The translations under genes were made by a program, and so were the position numbers. Under the pieces are notes generated by a model, which was given only the letters and a program-made list of their open reading frames with translations, searched no databases and was not told where the DNA came from. A stretch of DNA of 64,000 nt, from NCBI RefSeq assembly GCF_003337555.1, contig NZ_QPJK01000002.1, positions 1 to 64,000 of the forward strand, given 5' to 3'. Shown here piece after piece: positions 28,775 through 42,291 of this stretch. Source of the DNA: Pseudorhodoferax soli. GTDB taxonomy: Bacteria > Pseudomonadota > Gammaproteobacteria > Burkholderiales > Burkholderiaceae_C. The stretch's first letter is position 1. Every line of letters starts with the position of its first letter.

Positions 28775-30541
28775 ATGCCGACTTCCACACCCGCACAGAC
28801 TCTCTCGCCCGCATCACCCGCCCACGCCGCGCGCGAACTCTACGGCGCACTCTGGCGCCATGCCGAAGGCGCGCGTGGCCAGCTCGTCGGCGCGCTGAGT
28901 CTGCTGGGCGGCGCCCAGTTGGTCCGCCTGGCCATGCCATGGCTGGCGGCCCAGGCCATCAACGCGCTGCAGCGCACGCAGCTGCAGACCTCGGCGCAGT
29001 GGATCGCCGCGCTGATGGCGGTGTACCTGGTGTCGTGGCTGCTGCACGGGCCGGGCCGCGTGCTCGAACGCAACGTGGCCGTGCACGTGCGCGAGCAACT
29101 GGGCGACCGGCTCTACGCGCGCATCGCAGGCGCGCCGCTGGCCTGGCACGGCGCGCAGCACTCGGGCGAGCTGCAGCACCGCGTGCACCAAGCCAGCCGT
29201 GCGCTGGCGGACTTTGCACAGAACCAGTTCGTCTACCTGCAGAACATCGTCAACTTCTTCGGCCCGCTGATCGCGCTGACCCTGTTGTCGCGCAGCAGCG
29301 GGGCCCTGGCCTTGGGCGGCTACCTGCTGATCACCGTGGTGGTGCTGCGCTTCGACCGCGCCATGATGCTGCTGGCCCGGCTGGAGAACGATGCCGACCG
29401 GCGCTACGTGGCCGCGCTGGTCGACTTCATCGGCAACACCGCCACCGTGATCGGCCTGCGCCTGGCCGCGGCCTCGCGCGCGCTGATGCGGCTGCGCATG
29501 CGCGCGGTGTCGGCGCCACTCAAGCGCGCCACCATCGTGGGCGAAGGCAAGTGGTTCGCGGTCGACATCCTGGGCCTGGGCCTGACCTGGGGCCTGGTCG
29601 TGCTCTACGTCTGGCAGACGCGCACGCCGGGCGAAGCCGTGCTGCTGGGTGGAGTGTTCATGGTCTACCAGTATGCGCAGCAGACCGCCGTCGTCATCGG
29701 CTCCATGGCCGGCAACTTCCAGAGCTTCGCGCGCATGCACACCGACTACCGCAGCGCCGAACCGCTGCTGGCCGCGCCGCAGCGCGCCGACGAGGCCGCC
29801 GAAGCGCTCGACGCAGGCGCCCGCTGGCAGCAGCTCGCACTGCGCGGCCTGCACTGGGTCTATGCGGACAGCGCGCGCGGCGGTGGCCTGCGCGAGGTCG
29901 ATCTGCAACTGCAGCGCGGCCAGCGCGTGGCGCTGGTCGGCGCCAGCGGCGGCGGCAAGAGCACGCTGCTGCGCGTACTGGCGGGCCTGTACCCGCCAAC
30001 GTCCGGGCAATTGCTGCTGGACGGACAGGCGCAGGACTGGCCGCGGCTGCGCAACATCGCCACGCTGATCCCGCAGGAGACCGAGGTGTTCGAGGCCAGC
30101 GTGCGCGAGAACCTGGCGTTCGGCCTGCCGCAGCAGGATGCCGACCTGCTCGCCGCCATCCACACCAGCGCCTTCGACGAGGTGCTGGCCGGCCTGCACG
30201 GCGACCTGGGCACGCTTCTGACCGAACGCGGCGCCAATCTCTCGGGCGGCCAGCGCCAGCGGCTGTGCCTGGCGCGCGGCGTGATGGCCGCGCGCGGCAG
30301 TTCGCTGCTGCTGCTGGACGAGCCGACCAGCGCGCTCGATCCGGCGACCGAGGCGCGGGTGCTGGACCGCATCGCCGCGGCCTTCCCCGATGCTTGCGTG
30401 GTCGCCTCCATCCACCGCATGAGCCTGCTGTCGCACTTCGACCAGATCGTGGTCATGGAGGCTGGCCGCGTGCGCGATGCCGGGCCGCGCGACGCGGTGC
30501 TGGCGCGCCAGCCGCAGCTGCGCACCGCCGCAGTCGTCTAG
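28775..30541 (+). CDS. ABC half-transporter, fused permease and ATPase
   Basis: 588 residues. The N-terminal type I exporter membrane domain (about 1-320, six hydrophobic segments) is followed by an ATPase domain with Walker A GASGGGKST, signature LSGGQRQR, Walker B LLLLDEPTS and the H-loop SIHRMS. It should work as a homodimer or with a distant partner. An in-frame ATG at 28745 is an alternative start. The stop overlaps the stop of the convergent NlpC/P60 gene (shared CTAG). Confidence 0.9.
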   Translation: MPTSTPAQTLSPASPAHAARELYGALWRHAEGARGQLVGALSLLGGAQLVRLAMPWLAAQAINALQRTQLQTSAQWIAALMAVYLVSWLLHGPGRVLERNVAVHVREQLGDRLYARIAGAPLAWHGAQHSGELQHRVHQASRALADFAQNQFVYLQNIVNFFGPLIALTLLSRSSGALALGGYLLITVVVLRFDRAMMLLARLENDADRRYVAALVDFIGNTATVIGLRLAAASRALMRLRMRAVSAPLKRATIVGEGKWFAVDILGLGLTWGLVVLYVWQTRTPGEAVLLGGVFMVYQYAQQTAVVIGSMAGNFQSFARMHTDYRSAEPLLAAPQRADEAAEALDAGARWQQLALRGLHWVYADSARGGGLREVDLQLQRGQRVALVGASGGGKSTLLRVLAGLYPPTSGQLLLDGQAQDWPRLRNIATLIPQETEVFEASVRENLAFGLPQQDADLLAAIHTSAFDEVLAGLHGDLGTLLTERGANLSGGQRQRLCLARGVMAARGSSLLLLDEPTSALDPATEARVLDRIAAAFPDACVVASIHRMSLLSHFDQIVVMEAGRVRDAGPRDAVLARQPQLRTAAVV

Positions 30542-31008
30542 GGCCGCCGGAACGCCACGGGCTGGCGCGCCCAATACACGCCATCTAGCCGGTCCAGCCG
30601 CACCGTTCCGCCGGTGGACGGCGCATGCACGAAACGCCCCTCGCCCACATAGATGCCGGCGTGCGTGGCACGCGACCCGAACACCACGAGGTCACCCGTG
30701 CGCAAGGCGTCGCGGTCCACCCCCGCGCCCCAACCGGCCAGCTGCGCCACGGTGCGCGGCGCCAGCACGGGTGTCATGCCATGGCGGTAGACGTAGCCGA
30801 TGAGGCCGCTGCAGTCGAAGCCGCCATCGGGTGTGTTGCCGCCGTAGCGGTACGGGGTGCCGACCAGGCCCAGCGCATGCACGGCCACGTCACTGGCCGC
30901 GTCTGGGCTGAGCCGGCTCTCGACCGGCTCGCGCACGCGCGGCGGCGCCGTGCCGCAGGCGGCCAGCACGGTGGCCAGCAGCAAGGGCAACGCCAGGCGC
31001 CGCTGCAT
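30538..31008 (-). CDS. NlpC/P60 (C40) cell-wall peptidase lipoprotein
   Basis: 156 residues. Lipobox VLAAC with C18; the catalytic domain carries GTPYRYGG, nucleophile C66 in FDCSGL, H116 in THAGIYVG and a third polar site near H128. Such enzymes cut the D-Glu/DAP stem-peptide bond of peptidoglycan. It lies 4 bases after lolA, making it the last gene of a Crp/Fnr-ftsK-lolA-peptidase string. Confidence 0.9.
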   Translation of the reverse strand: MQRRLALPLLLATVLAACGTAPPRVREPVESRLSPDAASDVAVHALGLVGTPYRYGGNTPDGGFDCSGLIGYVYRHGMTPVLAPRTVAQLAGWGAGVDRDALRTGDLVVFGSRATHAGIYVGEGRFVHAPSTGGTVRLDRLDGVYWARQPVAFRRP

Positions 31009-31012
31009 CGGC

Positions 31013-31672
31013 CTATTGGCGTAGCACGTCGGCACCGGCCGGCGGCTTGAACTGGAAGCTGCTGGCCGGCAGCGCCGGGTTGACCTCGACCTGCGTAAAG
31101 CGCAGCACCGAGCGCTGGCCGAAGCTGTCCGCGATCTCCAGTGCGGCCAGTTCCGGGCCTTTGTCGCCGAGCTTGAGGCCCACGCGCACGGCCGCGAGCT
31201 GGCCGTCCTTGGCCTTGGGCGTCGCATCCACCCACTGCAGACCGTCCTTGTCGGGCGCGGCCTTGAGGTCGAAATCGGCGCGCAGCGCGGCCAGGTCGGG
31301 CGCCGCGGCCACGAGCGCTGCCGGCGTGGAGCCCAGCACATCGGCCTGCTTGCGCGCCGTGACCTGGTTCAGGTCCACGTCGTGCATCCACAGCGTCTGG
31401 CCGTCGGCCACGATGGTCTGCTCGAAGGGCTTGGTGTACTCGAAGCGAAAGCGGCTCGGGCGCTGGAACGCAAAGCTGCCGCTGGAGGTCTTGCTGCGCG
31501 CGGCCTGGCCCTCGCGCGGCGGCGAGGTGACGGTCTGCGTGAACGCGGCGCGGCCGCTCTTGACGGTCTTGACGAAGGCCTCGAGGCTGTCGAGCGCGTC
31601 GGCATGCGCGGCGCCCAGGCACAGCGCGAGCAGACCGCCGGTGGCCAGGGTCCGCAGTGTTTTGGATTGCAT
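31013..31672 (-). CDS. lolA: Outer-membrane lipoprotein carrier protein
   Basis: 219 residues, periplasmic. A signal peptide ends at AHA-DA (about 24). The LolA features GSFAFQRPSRFRFEYTKP, QTIVADGQTLWMHDVDLNQV and a final SFQFKPPAGADV are clear. It ferries lipoproteins from LolCDE to LolB. It starts 32 bases after ftsK, a linkage common in proteobacteria. The ATG at 31672 was preferred over an upstream one because the signal sequence starts there. Confidence 0.93.
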   Translation of the reverse strand: MQSKTLRTLATGGLLALCLGAAHADALDSLEAFVKTVKSGRAAFTQTVTSPPREGQAARSKTSSGSFAFQRPSRFRFEYTKPFEQTIVADGQTLWMHDVDLNQVTARKQADVLGSTPAALVAAAPDLAALRADFDLKAAPDKDGLQWVDATPKAKDGQLAAVRVGLKLGDKGPELAALEIADSFGQRSVLRFTQVEVNPALPASSFQFKPPAGADVLRQ

Positions 31673-31704
31673 GGGCTCTCGGAGTCGGCCAGTGCGCACT
31701 TGGT

Positions 31705-35912
<4,208 letters not shown>

Positions 35913-35918
35913 AGCGGC

Positions 35919-35924
35919 TATAAT
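35919..35924 (+). promoter_or_regulatory. -10 element of the rpmB-rpmG promoter
   Basis: A perfect TATAAT followed by CGCGGGCTTT lies just past the trxB stop and 130 bases before rpmB. No convincing -35 hexamer was found at 16-19 bases upstream. Confidence 0.55.
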
Positions 35925-36053
35925 CGCGGGCTTTGCCGGAAATCCAACACGGCAGACAGGAAACCGCCACCTGCTTATGGCGAGGTCAAGCTGCAAAACA
36001 CCGAGCCGCACAACGCGCGGCAAAGTGCCAGCTGTTATCACGAGGAAGTGACC

Positions 36054-36290
36054 ATGTCACGCGTATGTGAAGTCACGGGCAAAGGCCCGATGGTCGGGAA
36101 CAATGTTTCCCACGCCAACAACAAGACCAAGCGCCGGTTCCTGCCGAACCTGCAATACCGCCGCTTCTGGGTGGAGACCGAGAACCGTTGGGTGCGCCTG
36201 CGCATCTCCAACGCCGGCCTGCGCCTGATCGACAAGAACGGCATCGACGCTGTGCTCGCAGACCTGCGCGCACGCGGCCAAGCAGCATAA
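36054..36290 (+). CDS. rpmB: 50S ribosomal protein L28
   Basis: 78 residues with the L28 motifs [19 protein letters not shown] and KRRFLPNLQ. The ATG at 36054 sits behind CGAGGAAG; a GTG two codons upstream is less likely. It is cotranscribed with rpmG, 16 bases on. Confidence 0.96.
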   Translation: MSRVCEVTGKGPMVGNNVSHANNKTKRRFLPNLQYRRFWVETENRWVRLRISNAGLRLIDKNGIDAVLADLRARGQAA

Positions 36291-36306
36291 GCGAAGGGGA
36301 ATCACC

Positions 36307-36477
36307 ATGGCTACCAAAGGCGGACGCGAGAAGATCAAGCTGGAATCCACTGCCGGCACCGGTCACTTCTACACCACGACCAAGAACAAGAAGCTCATGC
36401 CCGAGAAGATGCTGATCACCAAGTTCGATCCCAAGGCTCGCAAGCATGTCGAGTACAAGGAAATCAAGCTGAAGTGA
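36307..36477 (+). CDS. rpmG: 50S ribosomal protein L33
   Basis: 56 residues: [28 protein letters not shown] and the C-terminal [14 protein letters not shown] block are classic L33. It lacks the zinc-binding Cys pairs found in one L33 paralogue, so it is the Cys-free form. It is followed 33 bases later by a strong terminator. Confidence 0.96.
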   Translation: MATKGGREKIKLESTAGTGHFYTTTKNKKLMPEKMLITKFDPKARKHVEYKEIKLK

Positions 36478-36510
36478 TGCCGGGGCTCCGGCCCGCAGCA
36501 CTCCTCAACG

Positions 36511-36541
36511 AACCCGCTCACCCGAGCGGGTTTTGTTTTTT
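36511..36541 (+). terminator. Intrinsic terminator after rpmG
   Basis: A 9-bp stem AACCCGCTC/GAGCGGGTT with a 4-base loop is followed by TTTTGTTTTTT. Confidence 0.92.
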
Positions 36542-36592
36542 GCGCGGCCGCTGCCGCGCCGGCGACCTTGGAAAATGGCCTGCCAACCTAGA

Positions 36593-37456
36593 ATGCCCGC
36601 CGTGCCTTCCATCCTCAACGCCGACCTGCACTGCCACTCCATCGTCTCCGATGGCACGCTGACTCCCGAGGAACTCGCGCAGCGCGCGCGGGCCAACGGC
36701 GTCGAGCTTTGGGCGCTGACCGACCACGACGAAATCGGCGGCCAACAGCGCGCCGCGGCCGCAGCCAAGGCCAACGGCCTGCGCTACCTCACCGGCGCCG
36801 AGGTCTCCGTCACCTTCGCGGGCGAGACCGTGCACATCGTGGGTCTGGGCTTCGACGCCGAAGATCCGCGCATGGCCCAAGGCCTGGCCGACACGCGCGA
36901 TGGCCGCGGCCCGCGTGCGCGCGAGATGGCCGAGGGCCTGGCCAAAGTGGGCATCCATGGCGCCTACGAGGGGGCGCTCAGGTTCGTCGGCAACCCGGCG
37001 CTGATCTCGCGCACGCACTTCGCGCGCTTCCTGGTCGAGGCCGGCTACTGCAAGGACACCCCCGAGGTCTTTCGCAAGTACCTGACCGAGGGCAAGCCCG
37101 GCTACGTGCCGCACCGCTGGGCCAACCTGAAGGACGCCGTGACCTGGATCACCCAGGGTGGCGGCATCGCCGTCATCGCCCACCCCGGCCGGTACAAGTT
37201 CAACGCCACCGAAGAGTACGCGCTGTTCAGCGAGTTCAAGGCCCATGGCGGCCGCGGCGTGGAGGTCGTGACCGGCAGCCACACGCCGGCCGAGTACGTG
37301 GAATATGCCGGCATGGCGCGCGAATTCGGCCTCGCGGCCTCGCGCGGCAGCGACTTCCACAGCCCCGACGAAAGCCACTGCGACCTGGGCGCGCTGCCCT
37401 ACCTGCCGGGCGACCTGACCCCCGTCTGGGAGCTGCTGGCGGACCGCATCCAGTGA
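36593..37456 (+). CDS. PHP-domain phosphoesterase (YciV/RNase AM-like)
   Basis: 287 residues. PHP metal-binding motifs are DLHCHSIVSDG, LTDHDEIGG, AVIAHPGRY and GSDFHSP. Homologues are 3',5'-nucleoside bisphosphate phosphatases and the 5'-exoribonuclease RNase AM. It heads a tight gene string with a DMT transporter, YciO, M50 peptidase and trpS; PHP next to YciO is a conserved neighbourhood. The start at 36593 is preferred; an ATG at 36575 is possible. Confidence 0.9.
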   Translation: MPAVPSILNADLHCHSIVSDGTLTPEELAQRARANGVELWALTDHDEIGGQQRAAAAAKANGLRYLTGAEVSVTFAGETVHIVGLGFDAEDPRMAQGLADTRDGRGPRAREMAEGLAKVGIHGAYEGALRFVGNPALISRTHFARFLVEAGYCKDTPEVFRKYLTEGKPGYVPHRWANLKDAVTWITQGGGIAVIAHPGRYKFNATEEYALFSEFKAHGGRGVEVVTGSHTPAEYVEYAGMAREFGLAASRGSDFHSPDESHCDLGALPYLPGDLTPVWELLADRIQ

Positions 37457-38340
37457 GTCCGGCCGCACTGCCCGCCTCGCCGTTGGGCGGCATTGCACTG
37501 GTGCTGTGCGCCGTCGCCTGCTTCGCCGTGCTGGACACCACCACCAAGGCGGTCACCGTGACCGTGCCCTTGCTGATGGGCCTGTGGTTCCGCTATGCCT
37601 TCCAGGCCGTGGCCACCACGGCCATCGTGCTGCCGCGCCAGGGCCTGCGCCTGCTGCGCACGGCGCATCCGCGCTTTCAGCTGCTGCGCGGCGTGCTGCT
37701 GCTCACCAGCAGCCTGCTGGCCTTCCTGAGCCTTCGGACCATGCCGGTCGGCGAGTTCACCGCCATCGTCATGATCACGCCCCTGGTTATCACGATGCTG
37801 GCCGCACGCACGCTGGGCGAGCGCGTCTCGCCCCAGCGCTGGGCGCTCGTCGTCGGCGGCTTCGTCGGCACCATGGTGATCATCCGGCCCGGCGGCGAGG
37901 CCTTCGACTGGCGGCTGCTGCTGCCGCTGGCACTGGTGGCCACCAACGCCTGGTTCCAGGTGCTCACCAGCAAGCTGGCGCGCACCGATGCACCCCTGAC
38001 CACCCACCTCTACACGGGCTGGATCGGCACGCTGGCCGCGTCCATCCCATTGCCCTTCGTCTGGGTGAACCTGCCGGACTGGCGGCTGTGGGCCGGCCTG
38101 GCGCTGATGGGCGTGATGGCCACCGTCGGCCACTTCCTGCTGATCCTGGGCTATTCACGCGCGCCCGCCGCCACGCTGACGCCCTACCTCTATGGCCAGA
38201 TCGGCTTCGCCATGCTCGGCGGCTGGCTGGTCTTCTCGCACGTGCCGGACGGCTGGTCGCTGCTGGGCATGGGCCTGGTGGCCGTCTGCGGCGCGCTGGG
38301 CGCCTGGATGACGCTGCGCGAATCCCGTCCGAGACATTGA
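37453..38340 (+). CDS. DMT-superfamily (EamA) transporter
   Basis: 295 residues with ten hydrophobic segments as two EamA repeats; LRTMPVGEFTAIVMITPL and AAATLTPYLYGQIGFAMLGG are typical of this family of metabolite exporters. The GTG start overlaps the previous stop (GTGA), so translation is coupled. Substrate unknown. Confidence 0.88.
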   Translation: MSPAALPASPLGGIALVLCAVACFAVLDTTTKAVTVTVPLLMGLWFRYAFQAVATTAIVLPRQGLRLLRTAHPRFQLLRGVLLLTSSLLAFLSLRTMPVGEFTAIVMITPLVITMLAARTLGERVSPQRWALVVGGFVGTMVIIRPGGEAFDWRLLLPLALVATNAWFQVLTSKLARTDAPLTTHLYTGWIGTLAASIPLPFVWVNLPDWRLWAGLALMGVMATVGHFLLILGYSRAPAATLTPYLYGQIGFAMLGGWLVFSHVPDGWSLLGMGLVAVCGALGAWMTLRESRPRH

Positions 38341-38343
38341 ACC

Positions 38344-38979
38344 ATGGCCCAATACTTCGAACTCCATCCCGACAACCCCCAGCCGCGCCTGCTCAAGCAG
38401 GCCGTCGCGCTGCTGGCCAAGGGCGACGTGATCGCCGTGCCGACCGATTCCAGCTACGCCCTCGTCTGCCACCTGGACGACAAGGCCGCGGTGGACCGCA
38501 TGCGCCGCCTGCGCGGCGTGGACGACCGCCACCACCTCACGCTGCTGTGCCGCGACCTGTCGGAACTGGCCAACTACGCGCGCGTGGACAACAAGCAGTA
38601 CCGGCTGCTCAAGTCGGCCACGCCCGGCGCCTACACCTTCATCCTGGAAGCCAGCAAAGAGGTGCCGCGGCGCGTGAGCCATCCTTCGCGCAAGACCATC
38701 GGGCTGCGCGTGCCCGAGCACAAGGCGCTGCAGGAACTGCTGGCCCTGCACGGCGCGCCGCTGCTGGCCACCACGCTGATCCCGCCCGGCGAGACCGAGC
38801 CGCTGCACGATGGCGCCGAGATCCGCGAACGCTTCGAGCACCAGCTGGCCGCCGTGGTCGACGCCGGTGCCTGCCCGTCCGAACCGACGACGGTGATCGA
38901 CCTGGTGCCCATGGGCACGGGTGGCGAGCCCGAGATCGTGCGCCGAGGCCGCGGTTCGCTGAGCGCGCTGGGCCTGTAG
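38344..38979 (+). CDS. YciO/YrdC/Sua5-family protein
   Basis: 211 residues. The YrdC fold is marked by GDVIAVPTDSSYALVC, KPATPGAYTFIL-type SATPGAYTFILEAS and TIGLRVPEH. It resembles YciO more than TsaC, so threonylcarbamoyl-AMP synthesis is possible but not certain. Three bases separate it from the transporter. Confidence 0.88.
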   Translation: MAQYFELHPDNPQPRLLKQAVALLAKGDVIAVPTDSSYALVCHLDDKAAVDRMRRLRGVDDRHHLTLLCRDLSELANYARVDNKQYRLLKSATPGAYTFILEASKEVPRRVSHPSRKTIGLRVPEHKALQELLALHGAPLLATTLIPPGETEPLHDGAEIRERFEHQLAAVVDAGACPSEPTTVIDLVPMGTGGEPEIVRRGRGSLSALGL

Positions 38980-39001
38980 GGCGCACTGCGACAATCCGCC
39001 G

Positions 39002-39670
39002 GTGAACTTCGACGCCATCCTCCAGAACCTGCTGATCTTTGCGCTCCCAGTGCTCTTCGCGATCACGGTGCACGAAGCAGCCCATGGCTACGTGGCCCGG
39101 CACTACGGCGACAACACCGCCTACCTGCTCGGCCGCGTGACGCTGAACCCCGTCAAGCACATCGACCCGCTGGGCACCATCCTGATGCCCATCATGCTGT
39201 ACCTGGCAACCTCGGGCGCCTTCGTGTTCGGCTATGCCAAGCCGGTCCCGGTGCAGTTCGGCCGGCTGCGCAACCCCAAGCGCGACATGGTGTGGGTGGC
39301 GCTGGCCGGCCCCCTCGCCAACCTGGTGCAGGCCCTGCTGTGGGGCATCGCGTTCTACCTGCTCGTCGGCATGGGCGTGCGCGAGCCCTTCTTCGTCAAG
39401 ATGTGCCAGGCCGGCATGCTGGTGAACGTGGTGATGTTCGCGTTCAACCTGTTCCCGCTGCCACCGCTGGACGGCGGGCGCGTGCTGGTGGGGCTGCTGC
39501 CCTACAAGCAGGCCGTGCTGGTCTCGCGCGTGGAACCCTGGGGCTTCTTCATCGTCATGGGCCTGGTGCTGGCCGGTGTGGTCGGCGCGCTGTGGCTGCG
39601 CCCCATCATGGGCCTGACCTTCGCATTCCTCGACCTCCTGCTGACGCCCTTTTCCCTTCTGATCCGTTGA
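39002..39670 (+). CDS. Site-2 protease-like M50 metallopeptidase
   Basis: 222 residues. Zinc site H24-E25-x2-H28 in VHEAAHGY, NPVKHIDPLGTILMP and the third ligand in PLPPLDGGRVL, all within hydrophobic segments. It is a compact intramembrane protease without a PDZ domain. Starts at GTG 39002; ends 4 bases before trpS. The substrate is unknown. Confidence 0.9.
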   Translation: MNFDAILQNLLIFALPVLFAITVHEAAHGYVARHYGDNTAYLLGRVTLNPVKHIDPLGTILMPIMLYLATSGAFVFGYAKPVPVQFGRLRNPKRDMVWVALAGPLANLVQALLWGIAFYLLVGMGVREPFFVKMCQAGMLVNVVMFAFNLFPLPPLDGGRVLVGLLPYKQAVLVSRVEPWGFFIVMGLVLAGVVGALWLRPIMGLTFAFLDLLLTPFSLLIR

Positions 39671-39674
39671 CCCT

Positions 39675-41021
39675 ATGAGCACGCTGCGCGTCCTGACCGG
39701 CATCACCACCACCGGCACCCCCCACCTGGGCAACTACGTGGGCGCCATCCGCCCGGCCATCCGCGCCAGCCGCGCCGCCGGCACCGACAGCTTCTACTTC
39801 CTCGCCGACTACCACGCGCTGATCAAGACCGACGATCCGCAGCGCATCCAGCGCTCCACGCTGGAGATCGCCGCGACCTGGCTGGCCGGCGGGTTGGACG
39901 CCGAGCGCGTGACCTTCTACCGCCAGTCCGACATCCCCGAAATCCCCGAGCTCACCTGGTTCCTCACCTGCGTGACGGGCAAGGGCATCCTGAACCGCGC
40001 CCATGCCTACAAGGCCGCGATGGACCGCAACGCCGCAGCCGGTGCCGAGCCCGACAACGACGTGACGGCCGGCCTGTTCATGTACCCGGTGCTGATGGGC
40101 GCGGACATCCTGATGTTCAACGCCCATAAGGTGCCAGTGGGCCGCGACCAGGTGCAGCACATCGAGATGGCACGCGACATGGCGCAGCGCTTCAACCACG
40201 CCTATGGCGAGCACTTCGTGCTGCCCGAGGCGGCCGTGGAAGAAGACGTGGCCCTGCTGCCTGGCCTGGACGGCCGCAAGATGAGCAAGAGCTACGACAA
40301 CACCATCCCGCTGTTCGCACCGCGCGAACAAATGCGCAAGCTCATTGCCGGCATCGTGACCGACTCGCGCGGCCCCGGCGAGCCCAAGGACACCGAGGGC
40401 TCGGCCCTGTTCCAGATCTACCAGGCCTTCGCCGAGCCGGCCGAAACTGCCGACTTCCGCCGCGCGTTCGAAGCCGGCATCTCCTGGGCCGATGCCAAGC
40501 AGGCCCTCTTCGAGCGCATCGACCGCGAGGTCGGCCCCATGCGCGCCACCTACCAGCGCTACATCGACGATCCCGCCAGCGTCGAACGCGTGCTGCTGGC
40601 CGGCGCCCAGAAGGCGCGCCGCACGGCCAGCCCCTTCATCGCCACGCTGCGCCATGCCGTGGGCCTGCGCCCACTGGGAAGCCAGGCAGGCGCGGCCAAG
40701 GCCACCAAGGCGGCCAAGGTCGCCCAGCCCACGTTCAAGCAGTACCGCGAGGCCGATGGCCTGTTCTATTTCAAGCTCGTCGATGCCGGCGGCGCATTGC
40801 TGCTGCAAAGCCACGGCTTTGCCTCCCCCAAGGAGGCTGGCCAGGCCATCGCCCAGCTGAACCGGGACGGCGCAGCCGCGCTCTCGGCGTTGTCGGCGCA
40901 GCTGGCCAGTACCGAGCCAGGTGCCGCCGCAGCGCTGGCGCAGCTGGCCGCGCCCAAGGCCGATCCACGCTCGGTGGCCGGCGAGGAAGACCCCGGCGCG
41001 GCCATCGAGCCCAGGGCCTGA
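39675..41021 (+). CDS. trpS: Tryptophan-tRNA ligase with extra C-terminal domain
   Basis: 448 residues. It charges tRNA-Trp. Class I motifs are TPHLGN (HIGH-like, about 15-20) and KMSKS (202-206). The catalytic and anticodon-binding parts end near 335, the length of typical TrpS. Beyond them are a Lys/Ala linker and a segment (about 355-397, with DGLFYFKLVDAGGALLLQSH) that resembles the YegP/DUF1508 repeat, then an acidic tail. The extension's role is unknown. Last gene of the PHP-to-trpS string; it converges with osmC at 2 bases. Confidence 0.94.
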   Translation: MSTLRVLTGITTTGTPHLGNYVGAIRPAIRASRAAGTDSFYFLADYHALIKTDDPQRIQRSTLEIAATWLAGGLDAERVTFYRQSDIPEIPELTWFLTCVTGKGILNRAHAYKAAMDRNAAAGAEPDNDVTAGLFMYPVLMGADILMFNAHKVPVGRDQVQHIEMARDMAQRFNHAYGEHFVLPEAAVEEDVALLPGLDGRKMSKSYDNTIPLFAPREQMRKLIAGIVTDSRGPGEPKDTEGSALFQIYQAFAEPAETADFRRAFEAGISWADAKQALFERIDREVGPMRATYQRYIDDPASVERVLLAGAQKARRTASPFIATLRHAVGLRPLGSQAGAAKATKAAKVAQPTFKQYREADGLFYFKLVDAGGALLLQSHGFASPKEAGQAIAQLNRDGAAALSALSAQLASTEPGAAAALAQLAAPKADPRSVAGEEDPGAAIEPRA

Positions 41022-41023
41022 GC

Positions 41024-41461
41024 CTAGGCCTGCAGCGTCGCCGACAGGGTGATCTCGGGCACCGCCGCCAGCGCCTTGGACAGCGGGCAGCCGGCCTTGG
41101 CGCCCTGGGCCAGTTCCTGGAATTTCGCCTCGTCCAGCCCGGCCGCCTTGGCCGTGAGCGTGAGCGCGATGCGGTCGATCTTGAAGCCCTCGCCATCCTT
41201 CACCAGCCGCACGCTGGCCTGGGTATCGGCCTGCTGCAGCGCGACGCCAGCCTTCTCGCAGGCGAACGCGAACGCCATCGTGAAGCAGGCCGCGTGCGCG
41301 GCGCCGACGATCTCCTCGGGATTGGTGCCGCGCCGGTCGTCCTCGAAGCGGCTGGCAAAGCCGTACGGATAGTCCTTCAGCGCGCCGGTCTCGGTGCTGA
41401 TCGCGCCCTTGCCGGTCTTGCCGGCCCCCTCCCAGTGCACGTTGGCCTTCTTCTCGCTCAT
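41024..41461 (-). CDS. OsmC-family peroxiredoxin
   Basis: 145 residues. The two redox Cys lie in HAACFT and KAGCPLSKAL as in OsmC, which reduces organic hydroperoxides. GTNPEEIVGAAHAACF is the family signature. It starts 32 bases after sodC, giving a small oxidative-stress pair. Confidence 0.92.
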   Translation of the reverse strand: MSEKKANVHWEGAGKTGKGAISTETGALKDYPYGFASRFEDDRRGTNPEEIVGAAHAACFTMAFAFACEKAGVALQQADTQASVRLVKDGEGFKIDRIALTLTAKAAGLDEAKFQELAQGAKAGCPLSKALAAVPEITLSATLQA

Positions 41462-41493
41462 GGTGTCGTCCTTTCGAAAGGGTTGGGGTCCGC

Positions 41494-42138
41494 TCAGCGC
41501 AGGTGGCGCGAGGTGGGCACGCTGCCCACCACGGCGTCCAGCCGCGCCGGCTCAATCACGCCGCACAGCACGCGGCCGCCCGAATTGCCGGCCGGGTTGG
41601 TCCTGTAGTCGTCGGCATCGGCGTGCACGACGAGCGTGCGGCCCAGCACAGAGTTCTTGGCGCTCCGCAGCAAGGTGATCTTGGGGTTGGTGAAGCGCAG
41701 CACGCCCTTGCCCTGGCCATCGACGAGCAGGTTGGGCGCATCGCCGGCATGGCGCTGCGCGTCGTGCTCGGGATGGCCATGGCGGCCCGTGGCCTCGGGG
41801 TCGAAGTGCCCGCCTGCGGCGCCGAAGGCGATGGTCTTGCCGCTGGGATCGGGCCCCGGCGCGCACTGGCCGTTGACGTGGATGTGGAGCCCGTGCAGGC
41901 CAGGCGTCAGCCCTTCGGCATTCACGACGATCTCCACCCCCTCGGCCACGGAGGTCAGGACGGCCTGGCCGCGCGGCTGGCCGTCTTCGCCCATGAGCTT
42001 GACCAGCGCGCTCGATCCGGCGCGCGGTGTCGGCACGGCCGCCGGACTGGCGGGGTTGCCAGCGCCCTGGGCGCCGCCGGCCAGCACGGCGGCCGCGGCC
42101 AGCAGGATCAGCAAGTGGGTGCGTGCGGGCTTGTTCAT
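41494..42138 (-). CDS. sodC: Periplasmic Cu/Zn superoxide dismutase
   Basis: 214 residues. A signal peptide ends near QGAG (about 26). Metal ligands lie in LHIHVNG, GGHFDP and GRHGHPEHD; HADADDYRT and GNSGGRVLCGVIE complete the family pattern, with Cys in NGQC and VLC for the disulphide. It removes superoxide in the periplasm. The start at 42138 has GAGGAG 7 bases upstream. Confidence 0.93.
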   Translation of the reverse strand: MNKPARTHLLILLAAAAVLAGGAQGAGNPASPAAVPTPRAGSSALVKLMGEDGQPRGQAVLTSVAEGVEIVVNAEGLTPGLHGLHIHVNGQCAPGPDPSGKTIAFGAAGGHFDPEATGRHGHPEHDAQRHAGDAPNLLVDGQGKGVLRFTNPKITLLRSAKNSVLGRTLVVHADADDYRTNPAGNSGGRVLCGVIEPARLDAVVGSVPTSRHLR

Positions 42139-42291
42139 GCAGGTCTCCTCGTTCGGCGCGGCCAATCTAGCACCGCAGCCGCGACGCGCGCGTAGGAAAG
42201 CAGCGCTTGTCACACAAGTTTCGAGAGGCCCGTCGGCGGCGGCGTCCAACGCGCCGCCACGCCAATCCGCCATGCGGCCCTGCCAGGCCGT

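Noticed and set aside
26378-30541. A frame of nearly 1400 codons spanning the DUF6351 gene and the ABC transporter
   Set aside because: Only its 3' part from 28775 is the real ABC gene; the first part is the shifted frame of the DUF6351 gene.
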